From assembly GCF_900091705.1 (NCBI RefSeq), contig NZ_LT594785.1:2470918-2534917 (forward strand): 64,000 bases of DNA, written 5' to 3'. The notes beneath the pieces were generated by a model. That model ran no database searches and was not told where the DNA came from. It worked only from the letters and a program-made list of their open reading frames with translations. The stretch is from Clostridium mediterraneense (GTDB lineage: Bacteria > Bacillota > Clostridia > Clostridiales > Clostridiaceae). Both the position numbers and the translations under genes were made by a program. This document shows, in pieces, positions 8,563-18,054 of this stretch. Positions within the stretch are counted from its first letter, which is position 1, and every line of letters starts with the position of its first letter.

Positions 8563-9567
8563 CTAATCATCAAACTCTTCATTTGGTAAATCTTTATTTT
8601 CAAATATAAAGTTATATAATTCTTGATTTGTTTTAGCTTGATCAAATACTAAGAACCATTCACCATTAATTATCTTTCCATAACTATCGTTATTTAAAGG
8701 TAATCTAGCTTGTTTTATAGTACTTGTATTCATCTTTAAGATCTCTGTTCCTAAAGAAATTATTTCAGAATTACTTAAATTAGTTTGAACTGTTGGTAAC
8801 ATCTCATCTAATAATTTTGGATATTCTGTCATAGGAAGAGCTTTTATCTTTGTATATAATTGTTGCATAACAGCTCTTTGTCTATATGTTCTTGCATAAT
8901 CTCCACCTGTATAGTGTCTTATTCTACAATAAGCTAAAGCTTGTAATCCATTTAAATGTTGTTCTCCAGTTTGTTCTATGTATGGAACATTAGTGTGATA
9001 AATTTGATTTAATTGCCATAAAGGTGCCTTCATAGCTTTAATCTCATCTGCATTTATATTAACAGTAATCCCACCTAACATATTAACAAGTTTTGGTAAA
9101 GAAGTAAAGTTCTCGGCAACGTAATATTTAATATTCATATGATAATCTTCATTAATTGTTCTTAAAGCTAATTGAGGTCCTCCAAAAGCATAAGCTGCAT
9201 TAATCTTATTCATACCATATCCTGGAATATTAACATATGAGTCTCTCATGATTGATGTTAACTTCAATGTATTATTGTTAGTATCTATAGTTGCTATCAT
9301 TATAGTATCTGATCTTCCTGCTGTTCCTTTAGGCTCATCTATACCGAAGATAGCTATATTTGTTATACCTTTAAATTTATCTAATTTTGTTTCTACTTGA
9401 CTATCTATTCCAAGATCTTTGTCATTTAATTGAACTCTATTTACCTTATTAAGATAATTTGATACAACAAAGTATCCTCCAGCAACTCCAACCCCTAGTA
9501 TTACTACTAATACAAGAACAGTTATCCAAATTTTCTTTCTAAATGATGGCTTCTTTGCATTATCCAT
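8563..9567 (-). CDS. LytR-CpsA-Psr (LCP) family polymer-peptidoglycan ligase
   Basis: Residues 1-9 are cytoplasmic and basic, about 10-35 form one transmembrane anchor, and the rest is extracellular. The LCP core has the conserved Arg/Asp residues in RSDTIMIATID, SIMRDSYVNIPGYG..KINAAYAFGG, and the distal ALAYCRIRH...GDYARTYRQR motif. LCP enzymes move teichoic acid or capsule from an undecaprenyl carrier to peptidoglycan. Its place inside a polysaccharide operon fits attachment of that polymer. Length (334 residues) is usual for the single-domain form. Which polymer it attaches is inferred from context. Confidence 0.93.
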   Translation of the reverse strand: MDNAKKPSFRKKIWITVLVLVVILGVGVAGGYFVVSNYLNKVNRVQLNDKDLGIDSQVETKLDKFKGITNIAIFGIDEPKGTAGRSDTIMIATIDTNNNTLKLTSIMRDSYVNIPGYGMNKINAAYAFGGPQLALRTINEDYHMNIKYYVAENFTSLPKLVNMLGGITVNINADEIKAMKAPLWQLNQIYHTNVPYIEQTGEQHLNGLQALAYCRIRHYTGGDYARTYRQRAVMQQLYTKIKALPMTEYPKLLDEMLPTVQTNLSNSEIISLGTEILKMNTSTIKQARLPLNNDSYGKIINGEWFLVFDQAKTNQELYNFIFENKDLPNEEFDD

Positions 9568-9636
9568 AAAAAGTCTCCTTTTCCCAATTCTAAATTAAAC
9601 ATAAAGTTTAACTTTATTAATTTTCTTTTGTGTAAA

Positions 9637-10938
9637 TTAATTTTTTTTAAAATATCTTTTTATATAAATTAACTCTTCTTTTTCTATTTTTATTAATGAA
9701 AAAATATCCTCTTTACACTCCCTAGAATACTTAATTAAATAAAGGCCTCCATAAATAATATAAGCAATTGTTGATGCTATTGCTGAGCCAATTATTCCAA
9801 GTCTAGGTATTAAAAATATATTTAATACTACATTAATAATAAAACTTAGAAATCCAAAGAGTAATTCTACCTTCATAAGACCTCTAGACATATAAACATT
9901 TGATAATACTTTTCCAAAAGATGCTACAACAGTTCCAAGTAAAAGAATTATTGTAACTTCTACAGCTTCTGTATAAGCTTTACCATAAATAAATGGTATA
10001 AGTGGTGATCCTATAACTCCTACAATAACTATTATTAAACTTAAGTAAAAACTAATTTTCATAGTAGTTACCGTAAGTTTATGCTTTTCTTCTTCGTTAC
10101 AATTAACAAGTTTTCCAAGAAAAGCACTCCCTATACTATTAGGTATTAAAAACACCATCTCTGCTAAACTAACTCCGAGTGTATAAATACCAAGTTGTAC
10201 AATTCCAAGTTCTGGCTTTATCATAAATTGATCTACTCTATAATTTAAATAAACTAATATTGCTGCTGTATATGCTGCAATACTATTAGAAAACTCTATC
10301 TTTAAAATATTAAAATTAAATTCTTTATTAAAACTATAATGGTGTGATGTATTAGCCTTAAGCTTATATGTAATAACAATAAGCATAATAAAGTAAGTAA
10401 TAAATCTATTCACTATAATACTCTCTATAGTAAACTTACCTAAGAATATCATGATTATATTAATTATAAATTCAGCTACCACCTGTATTATCATAAACTT
10501 ATTTACATAATAAAGCTTTTCCTCTGCTATATAACAATTGATTATGTAATAACTAAGCATTGTTGTTATTATCAATAATCCACCTGCTAAAACTGTAATA
10601 ATAGAGTATCCAAGTAGAAATATATTGAATACTCTTAATATAAACAATACTAGAGAAATAAGACCTGAACTAATTATTAAGAATTTAAAATTAGTATTAA
10701 ATACAGATTTCTTATCTAATCGCTTATCTTTTAAATATATAGAACTAACTATATTAATTCCAAAATGGCCATAGTCATAGCCTAGACCTATTATTAGAAC
10801 TATATAACTATACAGACCTCTATTTTCAACTCCAAGAACTTTAGCAAATAATATTGTATTTATAGCTGTTATAAATAGTTTTACAGCTTGAGTTATAAGG
10901 TTTTTTTTCATGTTATTAGAATACGATTCATTTGCCAT
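9637..10938 (-). CDS. Wzx-type oligosaccharide flippase of the capsule operon
   Basis: This polytopic protein, with about 12-14 helices, belongs to the polysaccharide transport (PST) family that flips undecaprenyl-linked repeat units. I place the start at ATG 10938 (MANES...), because AAGG at the proper distance precedes it. An ATG nine bases upstream would overlap that ribosome site. This gives 433 residues. The typical C-terminal pair of helices with a GIIGSAIASTIAY motif is present. It is the first of two Wzx-like genes in the window besides the MviN-type one, which suggests more than one exported glycan. Confidence 0.87.
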   Translation of the reverse strand: MANESYSNNMKKNLITQAVKLFITAINTILFAKVLGVENRGLYSYIVLIIGLGYDYGHFGINIVSSIYLKDKRLDKKSVFNTNFKFLIISSGLISLVLFILRVFNIFLLGYSIITVLAGGLLIITTMLSYYIINCYIAEEKLYYVNKFMIIQVVAEFIINIIMIFLGKFTIESIIVNRFITYFIMLIVITYKLKANTSHHYSFNKEFNFNILKIEFSNSIAAYTAAILVYLNYRVDQFMIKPELGIVQLGIYTLGVSLAEMVFLIPNSIGSAFLGKLVNCNEEEKHKLTVTTMKISFYLSLIIVIVGVIGSPLIPFIYGKAYTEAVEVTIILLLGTVVASFGKVLSNVYMSRGLMKVELLFGFLSFIINVVLNIFLIPRLGIIGSAIASTIAYIIYGGLYLIKYSRECKEDIFSLIKIEKEELIYIKRYFKKN

Positions 10939-10994
10939 AAAAACCATCCTTACTGCTTCTATTCTAGGTTTACTGGTTAAAATAATCTTTTAAA

Positions 10995-11804
10995 TTATCT
11001 TAACATTTTCATATAGACAAATCCCCTAAGTTTATTAGGCATTATTCTAACTGCACTTCTTGTTAAAATATTAAATATAAATTCCTTATATGAAATAAAC
11101 TTAATCTTTAACATTTCCTTTTGCATTTTATATTCTCTTTTTATGTACTTTACTCCACCTCTACGCTCAAACATACTAGCTCCTGTTCTCGCATATACAA
11201 GATTTTCTTGAATATTGTACATTTTAGCTCCATTCATAATCATTCTTATCCATAAATTATAATCTTCAAACCATAAAAAATTCTTATAATTTCCGGCTTT
11301 AAGAACTGCTGATTTTTTATACATAACAGTCATATGATTAAAAGGATTTCTCTTTTTAGCATATGATTTTATGTTTTCATCTGTATCTGGAACATTTCTT
11401 TTAGAAATAATATTTTCGATATTACCATCAAACTCTACAATATTACTTCCAACCATATCTAAGTTTTTTTCTTGCATTATAGCAAGCTCTCTTTCAAATC
11501 TATTTTTAGCGGCTATATCATCAGTATCCATTCTTGCTATTATTTCATAAGAACACTCTTCAACGCCTCTTCTAAGCGCAATACCCAGACCTTGGTTTTC
11601 CTCAAATTCTATAAACTTGAATAGAGATTTATAATTTTTATCAAACTGATCTAAAATATTATTTAAATTATCACCAAGTTTTCCATCTTTAATGATTACT
11701 ATTTCACTTGGCATTACAGTTTGATTTAATATACTTTCAATTGCTTCTTTCAAATACTTTGGGTCCTCTTTATAGTAAACAGACATAAGTACTGAAAACT
11801 TCAT
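10995..11804 (-). CDS. Family 2 glycosyltransferase
   Basis: The 269-residue GT-A fold protein opens with FSVLMSVYYKEDPKYLKEAIESI, the nucleotide-binding strand and helix of GT2. The metal-binding motif ARMDTDDIA lies at about 90-98 (DxD). The acceptor-region aromatic-acidic motif WFEDYNLWIRM is at about 178-188. The C-terminus is basic and amphipathic, so it probably sits on the inner face of the membrane. It would add one sugar to the lipid-linked repeat unit; donor and linkage cannot be read from sequence. GGGAGAG lies before the ATG. Confidence 0.92.
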   Translation of the reverse strand: MKFSVLMSVYYKEDPKYLKEAIESILNQTVMPSEIVIIKDGKLGDNLNNILDQFDKNYKSLFKFIEFEENQGLGIALRRGVEECSYEIIARMDTDDIAAKNRFERELAIMQEKNLDMVGSNIVEFDGNIENIISKRNVPDTDENIKSYAKKRNPFNHMTVMYKKSAVLKAGNYKNFLWFEDYNLWIRMIMNGAKMYNIQENLVYARTGASMFERRGGVKYIKREYKMQKEMLKIKFISYKEFIFNILTRSAVRIMPNKLRGFVYMKMLR

Positions 11805-11845
11805 TTGTTACTCTCCCTTCTTTTGTTAATTTTTCTTTTGTTAAA

Positions 11846-12646
11846 CTAATCTCTTCTACTCTTCATAAAAATAACTAAGGCTATTAAGCCTCTGTAAATT
11901 AAATAATAAAGTGTCAGTATTATAAATATAATACCTGTATGGAGCATCATATATTCAGCTAATACATTAATGAGTAAAGCTATATAATATAAGAATCTAA
12001 CTAAATTAAGTTCTACTGTTCCATCTCTCATAAAGGCAAGATATTTTATATTAAACTTCTTTTCTGAAGCCTTTTCAAATGTTCTAGGAATTGATATTGC
12101 TACTATAAATACAGCTATAGTTAAAAGCACATTTCCTTTGAAAATCATTAAGGCTGTTATATATCTTAGTGTACTAAGGATAAAGAAGCTTAATATAGAT
12201 AGCCTTCCTCTAACTTTATTATGCATAAAATAGAATATTTCTATTAATACTAAAGCTATTAAAAATTGAATATATTCTAACTTTAAGAAATAAATTATTA
12301 TTACACTTAAAATTGCTATTATATATTTAACAATTAAAATTGTAGTTATATTTTTTTCAACATAGGTGAGTTCATCCTTACTCAATCTCAATGTTGGATT
12401 TTTTTCTGTCTTTATAGTAAAGACATCATTTCTTATATAACCAATTTCATATATAGACATAGTTCCTATAAGAGCTACTATAACTCCTACTCCTATAGTT
12501 ACTGGTGATATATTACTTTTATATAACATTGCATAAGCAAATAAAAATACTGGTATTATAAAAGTAAATAGATATGCTACTTTTTTAGAATTTCCTTTAG
12601 TTCTTGTATAAAATGTGTACAAAAAAGGAATTATATATTTTGTCAT
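11846..12646 (-). CDS. UbiA-like polytopic membrane protein, candidate polyprenyl-phosphate transferase
   Basis: The 266-residue protein has about eight hydrophobic helices. After the second helix it carries YEIGYIRNDVFTIKTEKNP followed by TLRLSKDE. This resembles the Asp-rich loop of UbiA prenyltransferases (ND-x-x-D, then P-x-R), although here the second acid is replaced. Mycobacterial DPPR synthase is a UbiA member that uses a polyprenyl phosphate and has a phosphatase partner. Here the HAD gene directly upstream (stop and start 3 bases apart) gives the same pairing. I infer that the pair builds or primes an unusual polyprenyl-linked sugar for the capsule. Without a search this could also be an unrelated membrane protein. 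Confidence 0.5.
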   Translation of the reverse strand: MTKYIIPFLYTFYTRTKGNSKKVAYLFTFIIPVFLFAYAMLYKSNISPVTIGVGVIVALIGTMSIYEIGYIRNDVFTIKTEKNPTLRLSKDELTYVEKNITTILIVKYIIAILSVIIIYFLKLEYIQFLIALVLIEIFYFMHNKVRGRLSILSFFILSTLRYITALMIFKGNVLLTIAVFIVAISIPRTFEKASEKKFNIKYLAFMRDGTVELNLVRFLYYIALLINVLAEYMMLHTGIIFIILTLYYLIYRGLIALVIFMKSRRD

Positions 12647-12649
12647 CTC

Positions 12650-13300
12650 CTAATCCTCCAAAAATATAAATTTTTCTTCTTTTCTTTGTTCCCAAAAGGC
12701 CTTATTATGTTTATTAATAACTATATAAGACTTTTTAGTTTCTTTAACAAAACTATAATCAGTTTCATTATCAGTAATCATAACTAGTTCATTATATTTT
12801 GAGAATTGATTCTTAAACTTTAAGAATTTTGTATATAAAATATCTTCCTCAACCTTACCTGTGAACTTATTATCCACAAGCTCTGCTTTAGAAGATATCA
12901 CACCATCTATATCCAATTTTTCTGCTATTCTTTCAGCAATAAATCCATAAGATGCAGAAATCATAATAACTTTATATCCTTTTTTCTTATACTCTTCTAT
13001 TATAGAATGAGTCTTTTCTATCTTTTTTTCTGATAAAAAATCATCTATAAATCTATCAACTAAATCTCTTATTTCTTTATCTGTTTTATCCTTAAGAATC
13101 TGTGTTATTAAAGCTCTGCTCATATCATACTTAAACAACTTATTACTAAACTTATTAATAACTTTAAACATAAAACTTGAATTTTTTCTTTTGATATTTA
13201 AATATTTTTTATCTTCTGCAAAACTATAGTTAAGAAAATCTTGAGTTGTATTAGAATCATAAAGAGTATTACATAAATCAACTGCTAATATCTTTTCCAT
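12650..13300 (-). CDS. HAD-superfamily phosphatase (HAD-IB-like), coupled to the UbiA-like gene
   Basis: Motif I is AVDLCNTLYD with nucleophile Asp8. The usual second Asp, at position +2, is Cys10. Motif II is ISAS (with the Ser), and motif IV is MITDNETDYSF, holding the metal-binding acids. A helical cap insert lies between motifs I and II, as in SerB-like HAD-IB enzymes. The stop of the upstream GT4 gene directly abuts this ATG (TAGATG), and the stop lies 3 bases before the UbiA-like start, so all three look translationally coupled. It probably removes a phosphate from the lipid-linked product of its partner. The Cys in place of the acid/base Asp makes simple phosphomonoesterase chemistry less certain. 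Confidence 0.8.
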   Translation of the reverse strand: MEKILAVDLCNTLYDSNTTQDFLNYSFAEDKKYLNIKRKNSSFMFKVINKFSNKLFKYDMSRALITQILKDKTDKEIRDLVDRFIDDFLSEKKIEKTHSIIEEYKKKGYKVIMISASYGFIAERIAEKLDIDGVISSKAELVDNKFTGKVEEDILYTKFLKFKNQFSKYNELVMITDNETDYSFVKETKKSYIVINKHNKAFWEQRKEEKFIFLED

Positions 13301-14482
13301 CTATTTTTCTCCTAATAATAAATCTAATTCCTTCTTCCAAAGTTCTTTAATATTCTTATAATCAAATACCTGACTTCTTTCTTTTGATTTTTTAGATAAC
13401 TCATTATAAGTATCCTTATCATCTAAAAGTCTTATAATATCTTTTGCTAACTTTTCTTCATATTCATTAATATTTGTATCATCTATTGAATCATTATTGC
13501 CAAAATCCTCTATAAGCATTCCATATTCCTGAATATCAGAATAATTTATCTCTTTTCCAAATAGACTTGGTGCTATAATCTCCCTTGGTCCAGAAATACA
13601 ATCAGTTGATATAGCTGGAACTCCTAATGACATTGCTTCAACTATAGTCATTCCAAAACCTTCATATAAAGAAGTACCTACATATAAATCAGAATATTTT
13701 ATAAACTTATATGGATTTTTATTAAACCCAACAAAAATAACATTCTTTTCTATACCAAGCTTTAAAGCAAGATTTTTTAATCTTTCTTCAAGCTCTCCCC
13801 TTCCTACAATGAGAAGCTTTGCATTATTCTTAATTTCAACTACTTTTTTAAAAGCTCTTATTAGATGCCATTGACCTTTTTGAACATTAAGTCTACCTAT
13901 ATTTATAAGAACCTCATTTTCAAAAGTCTCTAGAGGAAGTTCCGTAACTTTCTCTAGAGATATATTTTGTATATTATCAAGAATTTGAGGATTATAAATA
14001 GTCTTAGCATTTCTAGCTCCATAATTATTTCTTAAATAATCTTCTCCAACCTTAGAAACTGAAGCAATAAGGTCTGATTTTTTTATTATATAGGGAAGCA
14101 TTTTTTTCATATAAGTTGGATAATCTATATCTATATTATTATGAATAGTAGTAATTACCTTTTCATTTTGCTTAGTCAAGCAATTCATAAGATCAGTCTT
14201 TGGAAGATGACTGATTACTACATCAAAATTATACTCTTTTTTTACTTTTTTAAGTTTAGAATATATTTCATAATCTTTAAAAATTTTGTTTATTCCTTGC
14301 CTTCTTGCTATGTTTAAGTCTATTATTTCTCCTTCATAATCAAAACTCACCCTATTTTCATAAAGAATTATATAAACTTCATAACCAAGTTCTTTGTATA
14401 TAATAGATAAATTAGCCGCAACTTTTTCTGCTCCACCATCAGATAAAGATGGCACTATCATTGCTAATCTTTTTTTCTTCAT
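13301..14482 (-). CDS. GT4-family glycosyltransferase (GT-B fold)
   Basis: The start is ATG 14482, which follows GGAGG by 5 bases. An in-frame TTG 12 bases upstream would overlap the ribosome site. This gives 393 residues. The N-terminal half begins LAMIVPSLSDGGAEKVAANL, the acceptor-side glycine loop of GT4. The C-terminal half has INIGRLNVQKGQWHLIRAF and the donor-binding E-x7-E motif (EGFGMTIVEAMSLGVP). These retaining enzymes are soluble or membrane-associated on the cytoplasmic side. It should extend the capsule repeat unit. It is separated from the EpsG-like stop by one base, indicating tight coupling. Confidence 0.93.
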   Translation of the reverse strand: MKKKRLAMIVPSLSDGGAEKVAANLSIIYKELGYEVYIILYENRVSFDYEGEIIDLNIARRQGINKIFKDYEIYSKLKKVKKEYNFDVVISHLPKTDLMNCLTKQNEKVITTIHNNIDIDYPTYMKKMLPYIIKKSDLIASVSKVGEDYLRNNYGARNAKTIYNPQILDNIQNISLEKVTELPLETFENEVLINIGRLNVQKGQWHLIRAFKKVVEIKNNAKLLIVGRGELEERLKNLALKLGIEKNVIFVGFNKNPYKFIKYSDLYVGTSLYEGFGMTIVEAMSLGVPAISTDCISGPREIIAPSLFGKEINYSDIQEYGMLIEDFGNNDSIDDTNINEYEEKLAKDIIRLLDDKDTYNELSKKSKERSQVFDYKNIKELWKKELDLLLGEK

Positions 14483-14483
14483 T

Positions 14484-15599
14484 TTATCCTCCAATTATGT
14501 TTCCAAATAAATTGATTCTATATGGAATGTAGAATACAGCATTGACCATAAGTATTCTGACTACCATCATTGCAAATATACCAATAAATATCATTAAGAC
14601 AAACATTCTTATTTTTTTATTATTAATCTTGCTAACTAACATAGGAACTAATAAAATTAATGATAATCTAAAGTAATTTGCAAACCTTACTGCAAATACA
14701 AAATAATTATTTAATAATACATATGAACATATTGATATGAAATAAGTATTAAATAATATGTTAAATTTTCTACTTGCAAGATCATATTTTTCTCTCATAT
14801 ATAAGATAAAAATAAGCATAAAGAAATCAAATATAACATTAAAACTAAGTCCTACTTTTTGAGCAAAAGTTTTACCTAAAGTGTATTCATATAATTTATC
14901 TCCTATAAATCCACCTACATGCTTACCTATTTCTCCTAATATAGCCATATTTAAAAACTGACCTAAAATAGTTAAGACTATATATGTAATGATAAAAGTT
15001 CTTACTTTATATTTTCTAGCACCGACTATAAATATTACTAAGACACATAAAGAAGATATATGGAATAAGCTTCCTAATAATATAAGTATTAACGAAGCTA
15101 CATTAAATTCTTTTCTTCCTTTAATAAATAGTACTATTGCAGCTAAATCAAGTGATTGAGCTAATGTACTTCTTATTTGCCCCATATCTCCTATCAAATA
15201 ATATAGACAAAAACATATAAATAGTGAGAAGAATATATATTTACTTTCTTTCTGAATTGCAATACCTTTTATCACTAATGTAAGTAGTGATACTACAAAA
15301 AATACTATCCATGAATTATCTGATATAAAGCCTAAAATATAATTAAGTTGCTGATATCCCCACTCCATATTTGTAACTTTAATCCCTAGACTTATTCTAT
15401 TAAAAACTTCTACATATGAATAATAATCATGTCCTGTATAATATCTGCATCCAGCAAAAATAATAAGTCCTGCAATTACAACCCAATATAAATATGGTTT
15501 GTATTTATAAGCTTTAGTACCATCTTCATATTTATCTGATTGTATAAAGTCTATAAAAGCTAATCCAGCGAGAGATATTAGTATAAAATAATATATCAT
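14484..15599 (-). CDS. EpsG/Wzy-type polysaccharide polymerase
   Basis: The 371-residue polytopic protein has about ten helices and no soluble domain. It has the EpsG family layout: an early cytoplasmic loop with FAGCRYYTGHDYYSYVEVF (about 50-68), then hydrophobic helices and a central GQIRSTLAQSL segment, where the Arg is typical. EpsG/Wzy proteins join flipped repeat units outside the membrane. It lies between the initiating transferase and the GT4 gene, the usual place for a polymerase. Specificity is not predictable. Confidence 0.85.
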   Translation of the reverse strand: MIYYFILISLAGLAFIDFIQSDKYEDGTKAYKYKPYLYWVVIAGLIIFAGCRYYTGHDYYSYVEVFNRISLGIKVTNMEWGYQQLNYILGFISDNSWIVFFVVSLLTLVIKGIAIQKESKYIFFSLFICFCLYYLIGDMGQIRSTLAQSLDLAAIVLFIKGRKEFNVASLILILLGSLFHISSLCVLVIFIVGARKYKVRTFIITYIVLTILGQFLNMAILGEIGKHVGGFIGDKLYEYTLGKTFAQKVGLSFNVIFDFFMLIFILYMREKYDLASRKFNILFNTYFISICSYVLLNNYFVFAVRFANYFRLSLILLVPMLVSKINNKKIRMFVLMIFIGIFAMMVVRILMVNAVFYIPYRINLFGNIIGG

Positions 15600-15650
15600 T
15601 AATGCCCTCCTTCTATTTTCTTAAACATATTGCATGGGCTAAAACTAAAT

Positions 15651-16304
15651 TTATCTTGCACCTTCTCCTGAAAATACTATAAATATAGTTTTAAAAATTA
15701 TTTTTAAATCCATTTTTATCCCTCTATGTTTCATATAATAAAGATCTAAATCTAATTTTTCCTTTGGAGTTATATCATACCCTCCATTAACTTGTGCATA
15801 TCCTGTGAGACCTGGTTTAATTAAAGCTCTAACTCTAAAATTGGGTATAGTCTTTTCAAATTCTTTATAAAAGATTTCTCTTTCTGGTCTTGGTCCTACT
15901 ATTGTCATATCTCCTTTTAAGATATTAAATAATTGAGGAATTTCATCAAGTCTTGTCTTTCTAATAAAATGACCAACCTTTGTAATTCTAGCATCATTTT
16001 TTTCTGCCCATTTAGCACCATTTGCTTCTGCATTATTAACCATTGATCTTACTTTATATATATTAAATTCATGATTATTAACACCTAATCTTTTTTGAAC
16101 ATAAATAGGATTTCCCTTACTTTCTAATCTAACTGCTATACAAACAATTAAAAGCAGTGGCCATACAATTAAAATAGAAATTAAACTTACTATAATATCA
16201 AAGCTTCTTTTTAGAAATAAATAAAAATGTGATACTTTAAATTCATCATAAACCGCTATATTTACTTCATCATAATTCTCTATACTGTCTTCTTTATAAT
16301 TCAT
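15651..16304 (-). CDS. Initiating undecaprenyl-phosphate sugar-1-phosphate transferase
   Basis: The 217-residue protein belongs to the bacterial sugar transferase family (EpsL/WcaJ C-terminal domain type). It starts each repeat unit by placing a sugar-1-phosphate on undecaprenyl phosphate. A short N-terminus is followed by one hydrophobic hairpin (about 28-52), then the catalytic block with KVRSM, the acidic TRLDEIPQLFNILKGDM, and IVGPRPER. A late GLTGYAQVNG motif is typical. It is the small form without the extra N-terminal helices of WbaP. AGGAGG lies 6 bases before the ATG. It is the second gene of the operon. Confidence 0.95.
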   Translation of the reverse strand: MNYKEDSIENYDEVNIAVYDEFKVSHFYLFLKRSFDIIVSLISILIVWPLLLIVCIAVRLESKGNPIYVQKRLGVNNHEFNIYKVRSMVNNAEANGAKWAEKNDARITKVGHFIRKTRLDEIPQLFNILKGDMTIVGPRPEREIFYKEFEKTIPNFRVRALIKPGLTGYAQVNGGYDITPKEKLDLDLYYMKHRGIKMDLKIIFKTIFIVFSGEGAR

Positions 16305-16354
16305 AAATACCTCCTGTTTTTTATCATTTGTTTATTTCCTATTTCTTTATCAAA

Positions 16355-16951
16355 TTAAAAGTATTTATTTCTTACTTCTAAAATAACTTCTATAAATAAT
16401 GAAAAACCAAAAGCTATTATAAACCCTATTAAAGCTCCGATAATTGAACATGTTATTCTATCTGACATTGTAAAGTTCTTTGTAACATTCACATTATAAT
16501 TTAATTCAAATATAGTATTAGGCTGATAGTATTTCATATAATAAATCCCCGCATTAGCAACTGCAAGTACAGTAGGTAAAGCTTCCTCTTTATTATTTGA
16601 TGAATACACTAATTTTATGTCACCTTTATTCATATTAAAAAGAACATTTAAATTTTTACTAACTTTAGACTTCATATCAGGCTGTCCAAGATTGTCCATC
16701 GCCTTATCAACTGCTTTACTATCCATTATAATTGCGATTTGATTTAATCTTAATTTATATAAAGCAAGTTCTCTTGCAGAATCAGAAGAATACTCTATAT
16801 ACGGAATATGTATTGTTGCTTCTGCCTTATACTTTGGTTTAACTATATATAAAGAAGTAAGTACTCCTAAAATTACGCCTATTAATAAAATAATCCACCA
16901 TCTACTAATAGTTTCAGAAAAGTCCCTATATGTATATAGTTCTTTCTTCAT
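16355..16951 (-). CDS. Wzz/CapA-type chain-length (kinase activator) protein, first gene of the capsule operon
   Basis: ATG 16951 with AAGGAGAG is chosen over an upstream in-frame codon, giving 198 residues. The protein has two transmembrane helices (about 20-40 and 168-190) around an extracellular domain, with WWIILLIGVILGVLTSLY first and a Wzz-like second helix. This is the YveK/CapA/CpsC architecture, in which the C-terminus normally activates a separate tyrosine kinase. No such kinase gene follows, although a CpsB-type phosphatase lies at 26192-26962. It controls polymer length or export. A promoter with an extended -10 lies 30 bases upstream. Confidence 0.88.
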   Translation of the reverse strand: MKKELYTYRDFSETISRWWIILLIGVILGVLTSLYIVKPKYKAEATIHIPYIEYSSDSARELALYKLRLNQIAIIMDSKAVDKAMDNLGQPDMKSKVSKNLNVLFNMNKGDIKLVYSSNNKEEALPTVLAVANAGIYYMKYYQPNTIFELNYNVNVTKNFTMSDRITCSIIGALIGFIIAFGFSLFIEVILEVRNKYF

Positions 16952-16981
16952 ATTTCTCTCCTTTTCAAAATAATACAACAT

Positions 16982-16990
16982 ATTATAACA
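16982..16990 (-). promoter_or_regulatory. Extended -10 promoter of the capsule operon
   Basis: The minus strand reads TGTTATAAT, an extended -10 with the TG at 16989-16990. The -35 (TTTAAT, 17 bases away) is weak, which is usual for the extended type. The leader would be about 25 bases. Confidence 0.6.
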
Positions 16991-17106
16991 TGTAAATTTT
17001 ATTAATTAAAGGTTAACAAATAACTAAAGAAATGTTACATTTGATTTATTTTACATATTTTAAAATGCTTATTAATTTATTTTTTTTAAATTTAAAGTAA
17101 TATACT

Positions 17107-18054
17107 TTAAGGATTAAATTTCTCTTTTTTGGGCATTGATACCATTATTGATCCTGCTATTATAAGTAAAGTGCATATTAACATTTTTATACTTATATTT
17201 GTTCCTAACATAGCCCATGAGAATATCATTGACCAAACAGAATATCCAATATTAAGTACCATTGCTTTAGTTGCTCCAATTTGATGTATCGCAGCATAAT
17301 AGCAAAAATATGATATAGCACCTGAAAGAGCCATAACTATTAGCATTCCTATACTTTGTGAATTAGATAAAGCTTTTAATACTAAACCTACTCCTGAAAT
17401 AATAGGTATTATAATTATTCCATAAACTAAGGATGATGTTATTTGCCTTAATAAAAGAGCATGCTCTGGTGATATTTCTTCATCTTTCATTCCATATCCA
17501 CAAATAACACACTCACTTCCCCAACCTAAAACATTTATAATAACAAAAATAACTCCTAGTAAATTAAAACTAGCTTTTCCACCTGTAAATCCTAATAATA
17601 TAATTGCTATAATCATAATTGCCAAACCAGTCCAAGCTTTTTTTGTTATTTTTTCTTTTAAAATTATTGAGGCTAATAAGGCTCCAACTGCTGGATAAAC
17701 AGATGAAATTGCAGCAGTTGTTGGTGCTCCTAAAAATTTAATTGACATATAGTAAGCAGTCATTCCAATAGGGCCCCCCATAAGTGCTCCTAAAATAACA
17801 AATTTACTACTCCTTGTTTTTATCACTTTAAAGAAATCTTTTAAATTTGATTTCACTGCTAAAAAAGCTATAATCCAGATAGCAGAAAATGAATCATAAA
17901 TAAAGACACTTACAAATGGAGCTAGGAATAATACTTGCTTATCTCCTATAAATGGAGCCATACTAAGTAATATTCCTGATAAAACAGTATAAAATCCCCA
18001 TGCAGCAGCTGATGTAGCTCCTTTAGCTATACCTAAATAGAATTCTTTATTCAT
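17107..18054 (-). CDS. EamA/DMT-family permease, LicB-like (choline or ethanolamine uptake)
   Basis: The 315-residue protein has ten helices in two EamA repeats (about 5-150 and 165-305), with the helix-end motif PTTAAISSVYPAVGALLAS and its second-half equivalent GATKAMVLNIGYSVWS. LicB of pneumococcus and Haemophilus is a DMT choline permease found beside licA and licC. This gene overlaps the stop of the LicC-LicA fusion by four bases (ATGA), so it should supply that enzyme's substrate. Choline versus ethanolamine cannot be told apart. It is the last gene of the licD operon. Confidence 0.85.
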   Translation of the reverse strand: MNKEFYLGIAKGATSAAAWGFYTVLSGILLSMAPFIGDKQVLFLAPFVSVFIYDSFSAIWIIAFLAVKSNLKDFFKVIKTRSSKFVILGALMGGPIGMTAYYMSIKFLGAPTTAAISSVYPAVGALLASIILKEKITKKAWTGLAIMIIAIILLGFTGGKASFNLLGVIFVIINVLGWGSECVICGYGMKDEEISPEHALLLRQITSSLVYGIIIIPIISGVGLVLKALSNSQSIGMLIVMALSGAISYFCYYAAIHQIGATKAMVLNIGYSVWSMIFSWAMLGTNISIKMLICTLLIIAGSIMVSMPKKEKFNP

